From: Paracoccaceae bacterium
Lineage (GTDB): Bacteria > Pseudomonadota > Alphaproteobacteria > Rhodobacterales > Rhodobacteraceae
Direction: 5' to 3'
Length of the DNA stretch: 64,000 bases
Assembly: GCA_024742405.1 (NCBI GenBank)
Contig: JANSYP010000001.1
Location: 310,001-374,000, forward strand
How positions within the stretch are numbered: position 1 is the first letter of the stretch; every line of letters starts with the position of its first letter. The notes under the pieces were generated by a model. It was not told where the DNA came from. It was given only the letters and a program-made list of their open reading frames with translations, and searched no databases. This document shows positions 8,586-17,647 of this stretch, one piece after another. The position numbers and the translations under genes are program-made.

Positions 8586-10016
8586 CTAGGGCCGCGCGCC
8601 GGGCGCCAGCAGGGCGATCATGCGGGAGACGTCGCGCTCGCGGTCCAGCTGCTTGGCAAGGTCCAGAAACCGGCAGCGTTCGTCTTCTGTCAGCGTCGAT
8701 GCCGCGCAATCGTGGAACTTGTCGCCCAGGTCCTGCCAGTTCAGCGGGTTGTCCGGGCCGCCGCGATACGCGTCGGCCGACCGCTGTGTGACGACGCGCC
8801 CGTCGCGGGTGGTCAGCGCGATCTCGAAGACGATCCGGTGCTTTCCCAGGGCTTCGATGGCAGGGTCGCGCACGGCGTCGATGCGCCGCTGCATCTCCTG
8901 ACATGCCGATGAGCGCACGAAGGCGTCGCTGAATTCAGCAAGGCCCGCCTTTCGGCGCAGGATGATGGCGGCCATCTGGAACGGCACGCAGAATTTCGCC
9001 TGTAGCGCGGTCTCGGCGTGGGCGATGCGCAAGGGGCCCGGATGGAGGACGTTGGACCCGGTGCGCACGGTGACGCGGGCGACGTCCTCGGGCCGGATCC
9101 CATGGGTGGTCACCAGCGCCTTCATCGCGTCCATGCCCGGATGCCCGACGACGCCGCAGGGATAGGGTTTGGTCGATGTGCCGGGATCGAGAATGGCGAA
9201 GGGGCGTCCCAGGCGGCCGGAGATGCGCGCCGGGTCAAAGCCGCCGCCGAAGGCTTCGAAGAACCCCCGGCCGCCTTCGAGCGCATTGGCCGGCCCGTCA
9301 AAGCCGAGGCGCGCGAGCCCGGCCGCGGTCACACCGGTTTCCGAGGCGCGTCCCATGTTGAGCGGCTTGGACATCGTGCCGTGATTGATGCCCAGACCGC
9401 TCGACAGGGTGGCCGCGATCGCGATGGCGTTTCGCGTTTCGGTCACGGACAGCCCCATGAGCTTGGCCGCAGCAATGCAGGCGCCGAAAACACCGATGGT
9501 GCCTGTGGAATGGAACCCGCGCCCGCCGGTGAAATGCGCCGGATCGATAGCTTCGGCGATCTTCACCTGAATCTCGAAGCCGAGGACGAAGGCCGTGAGA
9601 AAATCCCGGCCCGCCACCGAGAGATGTTCGCCCACGGCTAACCCGGCCGAAAGCGGTTGCATCGTGGGATGGATCAGGACCGACCGGTCGTTTTCACGCG
9701 ACAGGGCCGTATCGTCCCAATCGAGGGCATGGCCCGCGACCCCGTTGGCCAGCGCGGCGAGATGCATCGGGCCACGGAGCGATCCGGCCCCGAGCGTTGT
9801 GGCCTCCGCGGTGCCGCCGATCCGGGCCATGTGGGTTCGGATGATGCGCGCGCAGGGTTCGGTCGCGCCGGCCAGGATCACGGCGGCGCCATCCACGACG
9901 CAGCGCTTGGCGATCTCCAGCGCGTCGGCCGGCAAATCGTCATAGCCGGTCGCGCACACATAGTCCGCGATGTGTTGCGTGATGGCGGGCGGATCGGAGG
10001 GCAAGAGTTCCGACAT
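8586..10016 (-). CDS. MmgE/PrpD family protein
   Basis: 476 residues from MSELLPSDPP. This start lies 4 bases after the upstream gene's stop and matches family length. Family features include DWDDTALSRENDRSVLIHPT, GFEIQVKIAEAIDPAHFTGG, FHSTGTIGVFGACIAAAKL and KPYPCGVVGHPGMDA. The family covers 2-methylcitrate dehydratase, cis-aconitate decarboxylase and iminodisuccinate epimerase, so the chemistry is dehydration, decarboxylation or epimerisation of a small polycarboxylate. It is the last gene of the TTT operon; the exact substrate is unknown. Confidence 0.85.
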   Translation of the reverse strand: MSELLPSDPPAITQHIADYVCATGYDDLPADALEIAKRCVVDGAAVILAGATEPCARIIRTHMARIGGTAEATTLGAGSLRGPMHLAALANGVAGHALDWDDTALSRENDRSVLIHPTMQPLSAGLAVGEHLSVAGRDFLTAFVLGFEIQVKIAEAIDPAHFTGGRGFHSTGTIGVFGACIAAAKLMGLSVTETRNAIAIAATLSSGLGINHGTMSKPLNMGRASETGVTAAGLARLGFDGPANALEGGRGFFEAFGGGFDPARISGRLGRPFAILDPGTSTKPYPCGVVGHPGMDAMKALVTTHGIRPEDVARVTVRTGSNVLHPGPLRIAHAETALQAKFCVPFQMAAIILRRKAGLAEFSDAFVRSSACQEMQRRIDAVRDPAIEALGKHRIVFEIALTTRDGRVVTQRSADAYRGGPDNPLNWQDLGDKFHDCAASTLTEDERCRFLDLAKQLDRERDVSRMIALLAPGARP

Positions 10017-10020
10017 GGCG

Positions 10021-11388
10021 CTATGCGGGATCGATCCGGCAGGCCGCCGCGAGATTGGCCGGCGTAAAGTCCCCGTCGAGGCAGAGCGCAATCAGGAGAT
10101 CTGCGCGCGGTCCCATGATCGGGCGGAGGATGTCCCGGGCCTTGGTCGCGACGTCGTCGGACGTCATCGGGTCGTCGGGGGTGCCGCGGACCACGCGCGT
10201 GTGGTGCTGCCGGCGTGTGCCGTCGGCCATCTCGACGGTGACGACGGCCTGGCGTTCCGGACGGGCGCGGGACAGCGCCTCGTCGGGGATCAGCCGGACC
10301 TTGCGGCGCAGCGCGCGGATCTGGGGGTCCTCCATCCGGCCGCTGTCGTGGGACCCGGCGAAGCTCACGCGCCCGTCGGTCAGGGCCAACGCCACGAGAT
10401 GCTGGCAGCAGACCGCGGGCATGGGGCGGTCGTCGATGACATGGATGCGGTTCGCGGGAAGGCGCACCTCGACCGACCGGATGGCGTCGCCGCGAATGCA
10501 GGCGCCGCCGAAGAGCGCCTCGATCGCGTCGAGAACGGACTGGATCGGGGAGCCGACCGACCATTTCTTGATGCTGGCCTGCAGGATTTCGAACCGGTCC
10601 CCGAGGCCCTGGGTGAGCAGCTCTGGGCGCGGGACCTCGGCGAAGGCCTCCAGATAGGACCGGTCGCCGGTCAGCGGCGCGTCCGGCGTCGTCATGCCGG
10701 CCTTGGCAAGCAGCGCCGCAAAGACCCCGTTGCGCGCGGCTTTCGCGCCGAAATCGAAGGATTTCTCCACATGGTCGGGGTCGCGGATCCAGTAGGCGAG
10801 GCCCGAGGCCTGCTGAACGGTGAGGGACAGGAGCGCCTCGGCCTCGCCCGGAGACAGCCTGAAGAGCGCGCCGGAGGCCGCCGCGGCGCCGAAGAGCGCC
10901 CCGATGGAATGGGTCGAGAAGACGGTCGTTCGGGGGTTTGAATAGCCAAGCGCCATGGTCGCCCGGGCGCCCACATCATAGCCGAGGGCGATGGATTTCA
11001 GCAGTTCGGGTGCGCTGCTGTCCTCGCGTTCGGCCACGGCAAGTGCGGCGGGCACAATGGCGCAGCCGGGGTGAAAGCGGCCGCCGGCATGGCTGTCGTC
11101 GGTCTCGTCGGCATGGGCGGCCATGGCGTTGGCGAAGGCGGCCTGTTCGAGGCCCGCGCGCATCGGCCCGCCCAGGAGCGTGGCTTCTGCGCCGGAGCTG
11201 GCGGTTTCGACGAACCGGTACCCGAATGCGCCCGCGGGCAGCGACCGGCCCGAGAGAATGGCCGCCAACGTGTCCAGCAGATGGCACCGGGCGCGAAGCA
11301 GGACCTCCTCGGGCACGGTGGTCATGCCGGCCTGCGCGATGTAGCCGGCCAGGGCGCTGTCGACCGAGAGAGTATCGGCGTCTTTCAT
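10021..11388 (-). CDS. MmgE/PrpD family protein (second, divergent paralogue)
   Basis: 455 residues. The start at 11388 is favoured by AAGGA seven bases upstream; an ATG at 11403, overlapping the permease stop as ATGA, is the alternative (MKDPLMKDADTL). Family features are HADETDDSHAGGRFHPGC, STHSIGALFGAAAASGALF and the C-terminal CCQHLVALALTDGRV. It is clearly related to, but far diverged from, the PrpD-like protein encoded next, so the two may act on successive intermediates or form a hetero-oligomer. It lies just downstream of a tricarboxylate-type permease. Confidence 0.85.
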   Translation of the reverse strand: MKDADTLSVDSALAGYIAQAGMTTVPEEVLLRARCHLLDTLAAILSGRSLPAGAFGYRFVETASSGAEATLLGGPMRAGLEQAAFANAMAAHADETDDSHAGGRFHPGCAIVPAALAVAEREDSSAPELLKSIALGYDVGARATMALGYSNPRTTVFSTHSIGALFGAAAASGALFRLSPGEAEALLSLTVQQASGLAYWIRDPDHVEKSFDFGAKAARNGVFAALLAKAGMTTPDAPLTGDRSYLEAFAEVPRPELLTQGLGDRFEILQASIKKWSVGSPIQSVLDAIEALFGGACIRGDAIRSVEVRLPANRIHVIDDRPMPAVCCQHLVALALTDGRVSFAGSHDSGRMEDPQIRALRRKVRLIPDEALSRARPERQAVVTVEMADGTRRQHHTRVVRGTPDDPMTSDDVATKARDILRPIMGPRADLLIALCLDGDFTPANLAAACRIDPA

Positions 11389-11399
11389 GAGCGGGTCCT

Positions 11400-13376
11400 T
11401 CATTGAAGCGGCCAGGGCAGGGTGATCCAGGACTGCAGCAGCCCGGCGGGATAGCGCAGCGTGAGCTGGTCCGACAGAACGCCCAGGAAGAGCACGAACC
11501 CGCTCGCGCCCAGCAGCGCCTTCCACGGCGCCACCGCGCCCCGCCGCCACAGGAAGAGAAAGATGAAGGTCGCGATGCCGAGCACGAACCCGATGAGGGC
11601 GGAGAGCGCGAGCATGGCCAGCAGCAAACCGAGGAAATACTCGGCCGAGGGCCGGGCCGCGGCATCCTCGTCCGGCGCGGTCTCGGCATCGTAGAAGGTC
11701 GTCGCGGGCCGCCGCGTGCGTGCCATGTTCAGGGCGAGGGGCGCCAGGAACACCAGCGCCGAGGTCGCGGCCACGGTGGGGTAGAGCCCGGTGAGCTGGT
11801 TGTAGCTCTGCGCGTCCCAGAGGATGAAGCCGGCAAAGCCCATGACGGCGACCAAGAAGGCCCATTGGGGTCCCGTACGCCTATGGCTGAAGGGCGAGCT
11901 TTCGGTCAGGTTTCCGGGTGGCGAACGCTTGAAGAGGATGGCAGCGGTAACCGACAGGAGCGTCAGGATCAGCAGTACGATCACGATGGGGCGCTGCAGG
12001 AAGGTGATGCCGTAGAGCGCGACCGTCTGGTAAACGGAGGACTCGACGCGTTCGGCCAGCACGAACCCGATCAGGAGCGCCGGGCGGGGCCAGCCGAAAC
12101 GCTTCATGTAGACGCCCAGGACGCTCAGCAGGAAGAGCGCGATCAGATCGCCCCAGCTTCGCGTGGCCTGGAAGGCCGCGAAGAAGATGATGCCCAGCAT
12201 GAAGGGCGCGAGCAGCACATAGCGGATGGTGGTGAGCTTGGCGATCTGCGGCGAAAGCGCAAAGCAGATCCCGGCGCCCACGATGTTGGCGAGCGCGATC
12301 GACCAGATGATCAGATAGACCAGATCGAGCTGATCGGTGACCAGCTCCACGCCCGGCTCGATGCCGATCAGGATCAGCCCGCCGAGCAGGATCGCCATGC
12401 TGCCCGAGCCGGGGATGCCGAGCAGCAGGGTCGGGACGAGTGCGCCGCCCTCCTTGGCGTTGTTGGCGCTTTCGGGTGCGATCACGCCGCGCACGTCGCC
12501 GGTGCCGTAGCTTTCGCGGTTCTTGGTCGTCTGGATGGCGTGCCCGTAGGCGATCCAGTCCACGACGCTGCCGCCGAGGCCGGGCAGGGCGCCGATGATG
12601 CAGCCGATGGCCGAACAGCGGATCGACAGCCACCAGTTGCGCGCCCAGTCCCGCGCGCCCTGGAGCCAGCCGCCGCCGAGCTTGCCGCCTTGGGCGATCC
12701 GCTCCTGGCGCCGCAGCAGGTCGATGATCTCGGGCGTGGCGAACATCGCGAGCCCGACGATCACCAGCGGCAGCGGGTCGAGCAGGTAGGAGGTGCCGAG
12801 GGTCGTGCGTTCGACCCCCGACAGCGGTGCGGCGCCGAGTGCCCCCAGCATCAGACCCATGGAACAGGCGGCCAGACCCTTCCAGATGTTGATGCCGGTC
12901 AGGATGCCGACCATGGACAGGGCCAGCACGACCAGCATGAATTGCTCGCCGAAGCCGATCGAGAGGATGATCGGCTTTGCGGCGAAAACGGCAAAGGACA
13001 GAACGAAAGCGCCGAAGATGCCGCCGAAGAGCGAGGAGACAAAGGCCGCCGACAGCGCCCGGGTACCTTCGCCGCGCTTGGACATGGGAAAGCCGTCCAT
13101 GACGGTGGCCTGCGACCCCGAGGTCCCGGGGATCCCCATCAGCACCGAGGGGAAGGTGTCGGAGGTCGTGGTGACCGCGGTGAGCCCGATCATCATCGCA
13201 AGCGCCACTGTGGGGTCCATGCCGAAGACGAAGGGCAGAAGCAGCGCGAGCCCTGCGGTGCCGCCGAGGCCCGGCAGAATACCCACCATCAGCCCGACGA
13301 CGACACCGGCGATGAGGGCCAGAAAGGTCGTGGGGTTGCTGAGCTCTGCCAGGGCAAGAAGCGCGGCCTCGATCAT
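11400..13376 (-). CDS. tctA: TTT-family permease, fused TctA-TctB
   Basis: 658 residues. Residues 1 to about 500 are TctA: GILPGLGGTAGLALLLPF, SVLMGIPGTSGSQATVMDGF, GALPGLGGSVVDWIAYGHA and GIPGSGSMAILLGG, the pair of proline/glycine-rich loops that line the transport site. After a charged linker (about 490-510), residues 510-658 carry four more hydrophobic segments in the pattern of TctB, normally a separate small subunit. The gene therefore supplies the whole membrane part of the transporter. It lies 120 bp after tctC with a stem-loop between, and abuts the first prpD-like gene. Confidence 0.9.
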   Translation of the reverse strand: MIEAALLALAELSNPTTFLALIAGVVVGLMVGILPGLGGTAGLALLLPFVFGMDPTVALAMMIGLTAVTTTSDTFPSVLMGIPGTSGSQATVMDGFPMSKRGEGTRALSAAFVSSLFGGIFGAFVLSFAVFAAKPIILSIGFGEQFMLVVLALSMVGILTGINIWKGLAACSMGLMLGALGAAPLSGVERTTLGTSYLLDPLPLVIVGLAMFATPEIIDLLRRQERIAQGGKLGGGWLQGARDWARNWWLSIRCSAIGCIIGALPGLGGSVVDWIAYGHAIQTTKNRESYGTGDVRGVIAPESANNAKEGGALVPTLLLGIPGSGSMAILLGGLILIGIEPGVELVTDQLDLVYLIIWSIALANIVGAGICFALSPQIAKLTTIRYVLLAPFMLGIIFFAAFQATRSWGDLIALFLLSVLGVYMKRFGWPRPALLIGFVLAERVESSVYQTVALYGITFLQRPIVIVLLILTLLSVTAAILFKRSPPGNLTESSPFSHRRTGPQWAFLVAVMGFAGFILWDAQSYNQLTGLYPTVAATSALVFLAPLALNMARTRRPATTFYDAETAPDEDAAARPSAEYFLGLLLAMLALSALIGFVLGIATFIFLFLWRRGAVAPWKALLGASGFVLFLGVLSDQLTLRYPAGLLQSWITLPWPLQ

Positions 13377-13461
13377 CTACGGTCTCCGCTAGATGTGCCG
13401 GTCAGGCACCCGATGGGGGCAGGGCCCGGCAGGATCGGCCGGCGCCCGGACGGTGCCGGCT

Positions 13462-13483
13462 CGGGCCGCCCCGAACCGGCCCG
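13462..13483 (-). promoter_or_regulatory. intercistronic stem-loop between tctC and tctA-tctB
   Basis: CGGGCCG and CGGCCCG pair perfectly (7 bp) around an 8-base loop, starting 13 bases after the tctC stop. There is no T-tract, so attenuation or mRNA protection is more likely than a full terminator. Confidence 0.45.
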
Positions 13484-13496
13484 GCCCATTCTGGCA

Positions 13497-14588
13497 CTAG
13501 TCGAGCGAAGCGTCGTAGTTCTCCTGCAGGAACTGGTCGGCCCAGGCGCGGACCTCCGGATCCATGGCGGTGCCGCCGGCGATCGCGCGCTGCGTGGCCT
13601 CGCCGAAATTGACCGGCATGGAGCCGACCTCGCGCGGCAGGCCCGCGGCGACCTCCGGATCGGCGACGACCTTCTTCATCGCCTCGATATAGACATCGCG
13701 GATCTCGTCCGGGGTTCCGGGCGGCAGCATGATCGCCTTGGAGAGCATGACCTTGGCGTTCATCAGGTTCTTCTGCAGCTCATAGCCGGGACCGCTGGGT
13801 GCCTCACCGGTCACCGCCTCGTAGAACTCCGGAAAGGTCGGGACGTCGGGCAGATCGGGGTCGCGCTGCAGGCTGCCGTCCTCGGCGATCACCCCGTAGC
13901 TCCAGACCGGGTTCACCGCCGAGTCCTCGCCGAAATCCTTCAGGTAGGAGCGCGTGTTGTCGGTGTTGAGGTTCATCTCGCCGCGCTGGAAGGCAGCTTC
14001 GGCGTCGCTGGAGCTGAGCCCGAAGATGACCCGCGCATCGATGTCGAGCAGATCGAGCGCGACGAGATCCAGCATCTCCGCCGAGATCGGCGTCTCCAAC
14101 CCGAAGCGGATGTTCGCGTTCTGCAGGGCCGCGTGGTCGGCGGCGGGATCGGTCCCGTCCACGCCGAGTTGCTCTGAGATACCGAACATCGTGGCGCCCC
14201 GGGCAAAGCCAGCCACCGCCACCCAGTCGTTCGGATCGTAACTCGCCACCGACGCGCCCAGCAGCGGCGGCAGCAGCGTCGAGGTCGACGCCATCGTCAG
14301 CATGGTGCCGTCCGTCGGTGCGTTGGCGTGGAAATCGTTCGACGCGGTGACCGACCCGCCCCCTGGCTTGTTCAGGACGATGATCTCGGGATTGCCGGGC
14401 AGATGCTCGGACAGTTTGGCCTGCAGCAGGCGGGTCAGGCGGTCGGTGCCGCCGCCCTCGCGGAACCCGACGATCCAGGTGACCGTTTCGCCGTCGAGCG
14501 TGAAATCGTCGGAGGCAAGTGCTGCCCCCGGGAACAGAGTGGCCGCGGCGGCGATGCCGAGCAGCGCGCGTTTGGTGGCTCTCATCAT
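13497..14588 (-). CDS. tctC: TTT-family solute-binding protein (TctC/Bug)
   Basis: 363 residues from the ATG at 14588, which has GGAGGA 8 bases upstream. Signal peptide MMRATKRALLGIAAAATLF ends near ALA-SD. Mature features of the Bug family are VTWIVGFREGGGTDRLTRLL, the conserved IIVLNKPGGGSVTASNDF and a C-terminal PREVGSMPVNFGE. It is the periplasmic receptor for the permease encoded next and the first gene of the operon; the LysR gene at 14734 diverges from it. Confidence 0.9.
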   Translation of the reverse strand: MMRATKRALLGIAAAATLFPGAALASDDFTLDGETVTWIVGFREGGGTDRLTRLLQAKLSEHLPGNPEIIVLNKPGGGSVTASNDFHANAPTDGTMLTMASTSTLLPPLLGASVASYDPNDWVAVAGFARGATMFGISEQLGVDGTDPAADHAALQNANIRFGLETPISAEMLDLVALDLLDIDARVIFGLSSSDAEAAFQRGEMNLNTDNTRSYLKDFGEDSAVNPVWSYGVIAEDGSLQRDPDLPDVPTFPEFYEAVTGEAPSGPGYELQKNLMNAKVMLSKAIMLPPGTPDEIRDVYIEAMKKVVADPEVAAGLPREVGSMPVNFGEATQRAIAGGTAMDPEVRAWADQFLQENYDASLD

Positions 14589-14688
14589 TTCGGATGTCCT
14601 CCCTGAAAGTGCGCGGCCGGTTGCTCCGCCCTTCGCACAGATCCTTGATGGTCCGAATGCTGCCACGCCGTCATAGCTGACACAAACT

Positions 14689-14716
14689 CAAAGAACTCAT
14701 TGATTAATGATCTTTG
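14689..14716. promoter_or_regulatory. candidate LysR operator between tctC and its LysR regulator
   Basis: CAAAGA and TCTTTG form an inverted repeat with a 16-base interior that itself contains TCATT and AATGA. The element sits in the AT-rich part of the 145-bp divergent gap, next to the LysR start, the usual place for an autoregulatory LysR site. Confidence 0.5.
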
Positions 14717-14733
14717 TGAACATATCAGGACCT

Positions 14734-15672
14734 ATGCAGATCAAGCTCGATGACGTGCAAGCCTTTGTGGTGATTGCGAATATGGGCGGGTTCGCCCGCG
14801 CCGCGGAGGAACTTGGCATAACGCAGTCGGCCCTGTCGCGGCGGATCAAGAAGCTGGAAGAGGCACTTGGGGCGCGGCTTCTGGACCGGACCACCCGTCA
14901 GGTTTCGGTGTCGCTGGTGGGCGAGGAGTTTCTGCCGGAAGCCGAACGGATCGTGGCGGAGTTCAACCAGTCGATCAGCGATATCCGGGAGCTGATCCAG
15001 GTCCGCACCGGCACCGTCGCGATGTCCACCAACATGACCGTCGCCGATACGCTGCTGCCCGAGATCATGGCCCAGTTCAGGCAGGCCAACCCGCGCGTCC
15101 GGGTGCGGGTCACCGAAAGCTCCAGTCCGGCGGCGCTGGAACGCGTGCTGCGGCGGGAATCCGAGCTTGCGATCGCCCAGTTCGGTGAGGGCCATCCCGA
15201 TCTGGAGTACGAGCCGCTGTTCGACGACCGGTTCGTGCTGGTCTGTCACCGCGATCACCCTCTGGCGCGCGAAAGCTTGCTGCGGTGGAAAGACCTCCAG
15301 CCCCACAATTTCATCCGGATGCGCGCCGGCAGCGGGACGACGAACCTGCTGCAGCGCAAGCTCGGCGACCGGCTCCGCGTGCTGTCGGGCGATCTGGAGG
15401 TCGGTCATTTCAATGCGCTTCTGGCGCTGGTCGGGCGAAACCTCGGGGTCTCGGCGATCCCCACGCTGGTACAGTACAAGCGGACGGATCTGGATCTGGT
15501 AGCGCGCCCGATCAGGGATCCGGTCATCAGCCGCGATCTGGGGATCATCAAGGAGCGCGGACGGTCGCTGTCGCCGGCGGGCGAAGCGCTCCGCAAGGTC
15601 TGCCGCGAGGTGCTGACCCAGTCGGCATCCTCGTCCTTCGCGCGAAAAGGCATCGACAAGGACAGCTGTTGA
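14734..15672 (+). CDS. LysR-family transcriptional regulator
   Basis: 312 residues from the ATG at 14734 (MQIKLDDVQAFVVIANMGGF), the normal distance before the helix-turn-helix; an ATG 27 bases upstream would add nine residues. HTH features are FARAAEELGITQSALSRRI and KKLEEALGARLLDRTTRQV. The inducer domain follows, with an effector-loop motif VRTGTVAMSTNMTV. It is divergent from tctC and presumably controls the tctC-tctAB-prpD operon. Confidence 0.9.
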   Translation: MQIKLDDVQAFVVIANMGGFARAAEELGITQSALSRRIKKLEEALGARLLDRTTRQVSVSLVGEEFLPEAERIVAEFNQSISDIRELIQVRTGTVAMSTNMTVADTLLPEIMAQFRQANPRVRVRVTESSSPAALERVLRRESELAIAQFGEGHPDLEYEPLFDDRFVLVCHRDHPLARESLLRWKDLQPHNFIRMRAGSGTTNLLQRKLGDRLRVLSGDLEVGHFNALLALVGRNLGVSAIPTLVQYKRTDLDLVARPIRDPVISRDLGIIKERGRSLSPAGEALRKVCREVLTQSASSSFARKGIDKDSC

Positions 15673-15929
15673 GCGCGTGTTCGCGACATGCCCCGCGGGT
15701 TTCTTTGGCCGGGACCACGCTCGACCGGGCCGCGCCTGCGGTCGGACGGGTGCAGGGAGCCGACGGCGCCCTGTCCGGATCGGGCTGCTGGTTTACCGGA
15801 GCGGCGCGGGTGCGCTTTCCGACCTGGCGCGTTGCCAATTCGGCAATGCGCCACTGCCGCATCCGCACTTCCTGAGGAAAACCCCGCTGAGTACCGTCCG
15901 TGTGCATGTTTTTTGGGAGGGACCTGCAC

Positions 15930-16427
15930 ATGTTGGAGACCGTTGGAGAAGTGGAAGGGCGCCTTGCCGACATGGGGCTTGAGCTCCCGCCGCCGCCGCG
16001 TCCGATCGGAAACTATCTTCCTGCCGTTCAGGTCGGCAACATTCTCTACGTTTCCGGAACGCTGGGTACGGTGCGGGATGAGAATGACGAGGATATCATG
16101 CCGATCGCCGGAAAGCTCGGCGGCGATCTGACGATCGAACAGGGGTACGAGTCCGCCAAGTTGATGGCACTGAACCATCTCGCGCTGATGAAGAAGGTCA
16201 TCGGGGATCTCGACCGGATCGAACGGATCATAAAGATGGTTGGGTATGTGAACTCCGCCCCCGGTTTCACCGAGGCGCATCTGGTGCTCAACGGGGCGTC
16301 GGACCTCTATGTCGAGCTCTTCGGAGAGGCGCGTGGCAAGCACGCGCGCGCGGCCCTGTTTCAGAACGAGTTGGGGCTGGACGCGCCGATCGAAGCGGAG
16401 ATGACCGTGCAGATCAAGGACGGCTGA
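15930..16427 (+). CDS. RidA (YjgF/YER057c/UK114) family protein
   Basis: 165 residues. The start at 15930 has GGGAGG nine bases upstream. It belongs to the longer YoaB/TdcF-like subgroup: PPPPRPIGNYLPAVQVGN, YVSGTLGT and KHARAALFQNELGLDAPIE, with the Arg that binds the substrate carboxylate in true deaminases. RidA proteins hydrolyse reactive enamine/imine intermediates to 2-oxo acids and ammonia, or in catabolic clusters act on a pathway-specific imine. It stands alone between two LysR genes, so its pathway partner is unclear. Confidence 0.85.
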   Translation: MLETVGEVEGRLADMGLELPPPPRPIGNYLPAVQVGNILYVSGTLGTVRDENDEDIMPIAGKLGGDLTIEQGYESAKLMALNHLALMKKVIGDLDRIERIIKMVGYVNSAPGFTEAHLVLNGASDLYVELFGEARGKHARAALFQNELGLDAPIEAEMTVQIKDG

Positions 16428-16449
16428 GCCGGTGCGCAGTCCGGGCGGA

Positions 16450-17397
16450 TCACGCCGTCCAGGACCGTGTGCGAGCCTGCGCCAGCGCCACGCGGTCAAG
16501 CTCCTGCCAGGCGTCGAACCGGTCTCGGGCAAACTGTGAGAAGAGCAGTGTCGCGGGGGACAGGTCCCGTTGACGGCGCACCGCGATCGAGAGCTTTCTG
16601 TGCTCGAAGGCATCGCAATCGAGATTTACCGGAACAAGCAGACCGTCACGGATGTCCGAATAGGCCGCCTGCACCGGCATGAACACCACGGCGGCGTTGA
16701 GTATTGCGAACCGGCGCAGGAATTGCAGCGTGTTGCCGGTCACCTTCGGAGACACCGTCGCCCGCTCCTTCTTGGCAATGCGGTTGACCAGTTGGCTGAT
16801 CCCGAAGCTGGCATCGGGCAGAACATGGTCGAAGTCCAGCAGCTCCCGAAGACGAATACGCTGCCCGCCGGCCAGCGGATGGCCGCGTGGAACGAAGGCA
16901 TGGAGCGGCTGGAGGTAATGCGCGATCACGTCGACCGTCGGGTGCGAGGTGAAGTCGTAGACAAAGCCGATTTCGGTTTCATAGCGGTCCAGCGCGTCCA
17001 CGATGCCGTCGCGGCTCGCGACCCGGATCTCAAAGGAGACGTCTTTGTAGATCTCGCCGAATTCCGTCATGATCTGAGGTAGATAGTTCTCGGTGATCCC
17101 TTCCACGGTGGCCAGACGGATGCTGCCCCGGTGCACGGCGCGAAGCTCATCGATGTCCGACCGGACCAGCTGTATCTGGGCGTAGATCTTGATCCCGTGG
17201 GCCCGCAGACGTTCCCCCGCGGGGGTCAGTGCCACCCCGTCGGACCGCCGTTCCAGGAGCACGCAATCCAGTTCGTGTTCGAGGGAGGAAATCTGACGGC
17301 TGATCGCCGAGGCCGCCACGTGAAGTCTCTCCGACGCGCGCCGGATGGAGCTGCACCGTGCGACTTCGAGGAAATATCTCAGGGCGCTCAGGTTCAA
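16450..17397 (-). CDS. LysR-family transcriptional regulator (TTG start)
   Basis: 315 residues beginning at a TTG (17397), which gives the textbook LysR N-terminus NLSALRYFLEVARCSSIRRA. HTH continues as SERLHVAASAISRQISSLE. The C-terminal half is the substrate-binding domain. It is divergent from the second TRAP operon, and a 17-bp dyad lies in the shared promoter gap, so this is the probable regulator of that operon. Confidence 0.88.
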   Translation of the reverse strand: MNLSALRYFLEVARCSSIRRASERLHVAASAISRQISSLEHELDCVLLERRSDGVALTPAGERLRAHGIKIYAQIQLVRSDIDELRAVHRGSIRLATVEGITENYLPQIMTEFGEIYKDVSFEIRVASRDGIVDALDRYETEIGFVYDFTSHPTVDVIAHYLQPLHAFVPRGHPLAGGQRIRLRELLDFDHVLPDASFGISQLVNRIAKKERATVSPKVTGNTLQFLRRFAILNAAVVFMPVQAAYSDIRDGLLVPVNLDCDAFEHRKLSIAVRRQRDLSPATLLFSQFARDRFDAWQELDRVALAQARTRSWTA

Positions 17398-17448
17398 GTC
17401 CGGGGGGATCTTTCGTAAAAAAAGACGGCGCGACTTTCATATGTCTCT

Positions 17449-17465
17449 GTTGCCGATATGGCAAC
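17449..17465. promoter_or_regulatory. candidate LysR operator, perfect dyad
   Basis: GTTGCC and GGCAAC are perfect inverted repeats around GATAT and contain the LysR-type T-N11-A pattern. The site lies 52 bp from the LysR start and about 180 bp before dctP in the divergent gap. Confidence 0.6.
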
Positions 17466-17647
17466 GCGAGCATCGCAAGTTGATGCTTCCGCCACCGCTT
17501 CCCGGGGTGCGACAACGACAGTCGAACACGCGGAAAGACCGGCGCCGCAGCGTCGGGATGTCCAAGTGTCAGCGTTTCGTGAACCCCAAAAGCGCCTCGT
17601 GAAGGGGCCGGACTGTCACACATCGTCCAGCGAGAGGAACTCAAGGA

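Noticed and set aside
11403-14177. Very long antisense open frame (924 codons) opposite tctA-tctB and tctC
   Set aside because: Both genes beneath it have clear families, signal peptide and start sites. The antisense product is Arg/Gly/Asp/Glu-rich low-complexity text typical of the shadow frame of GC-rich hydrophobic genes.
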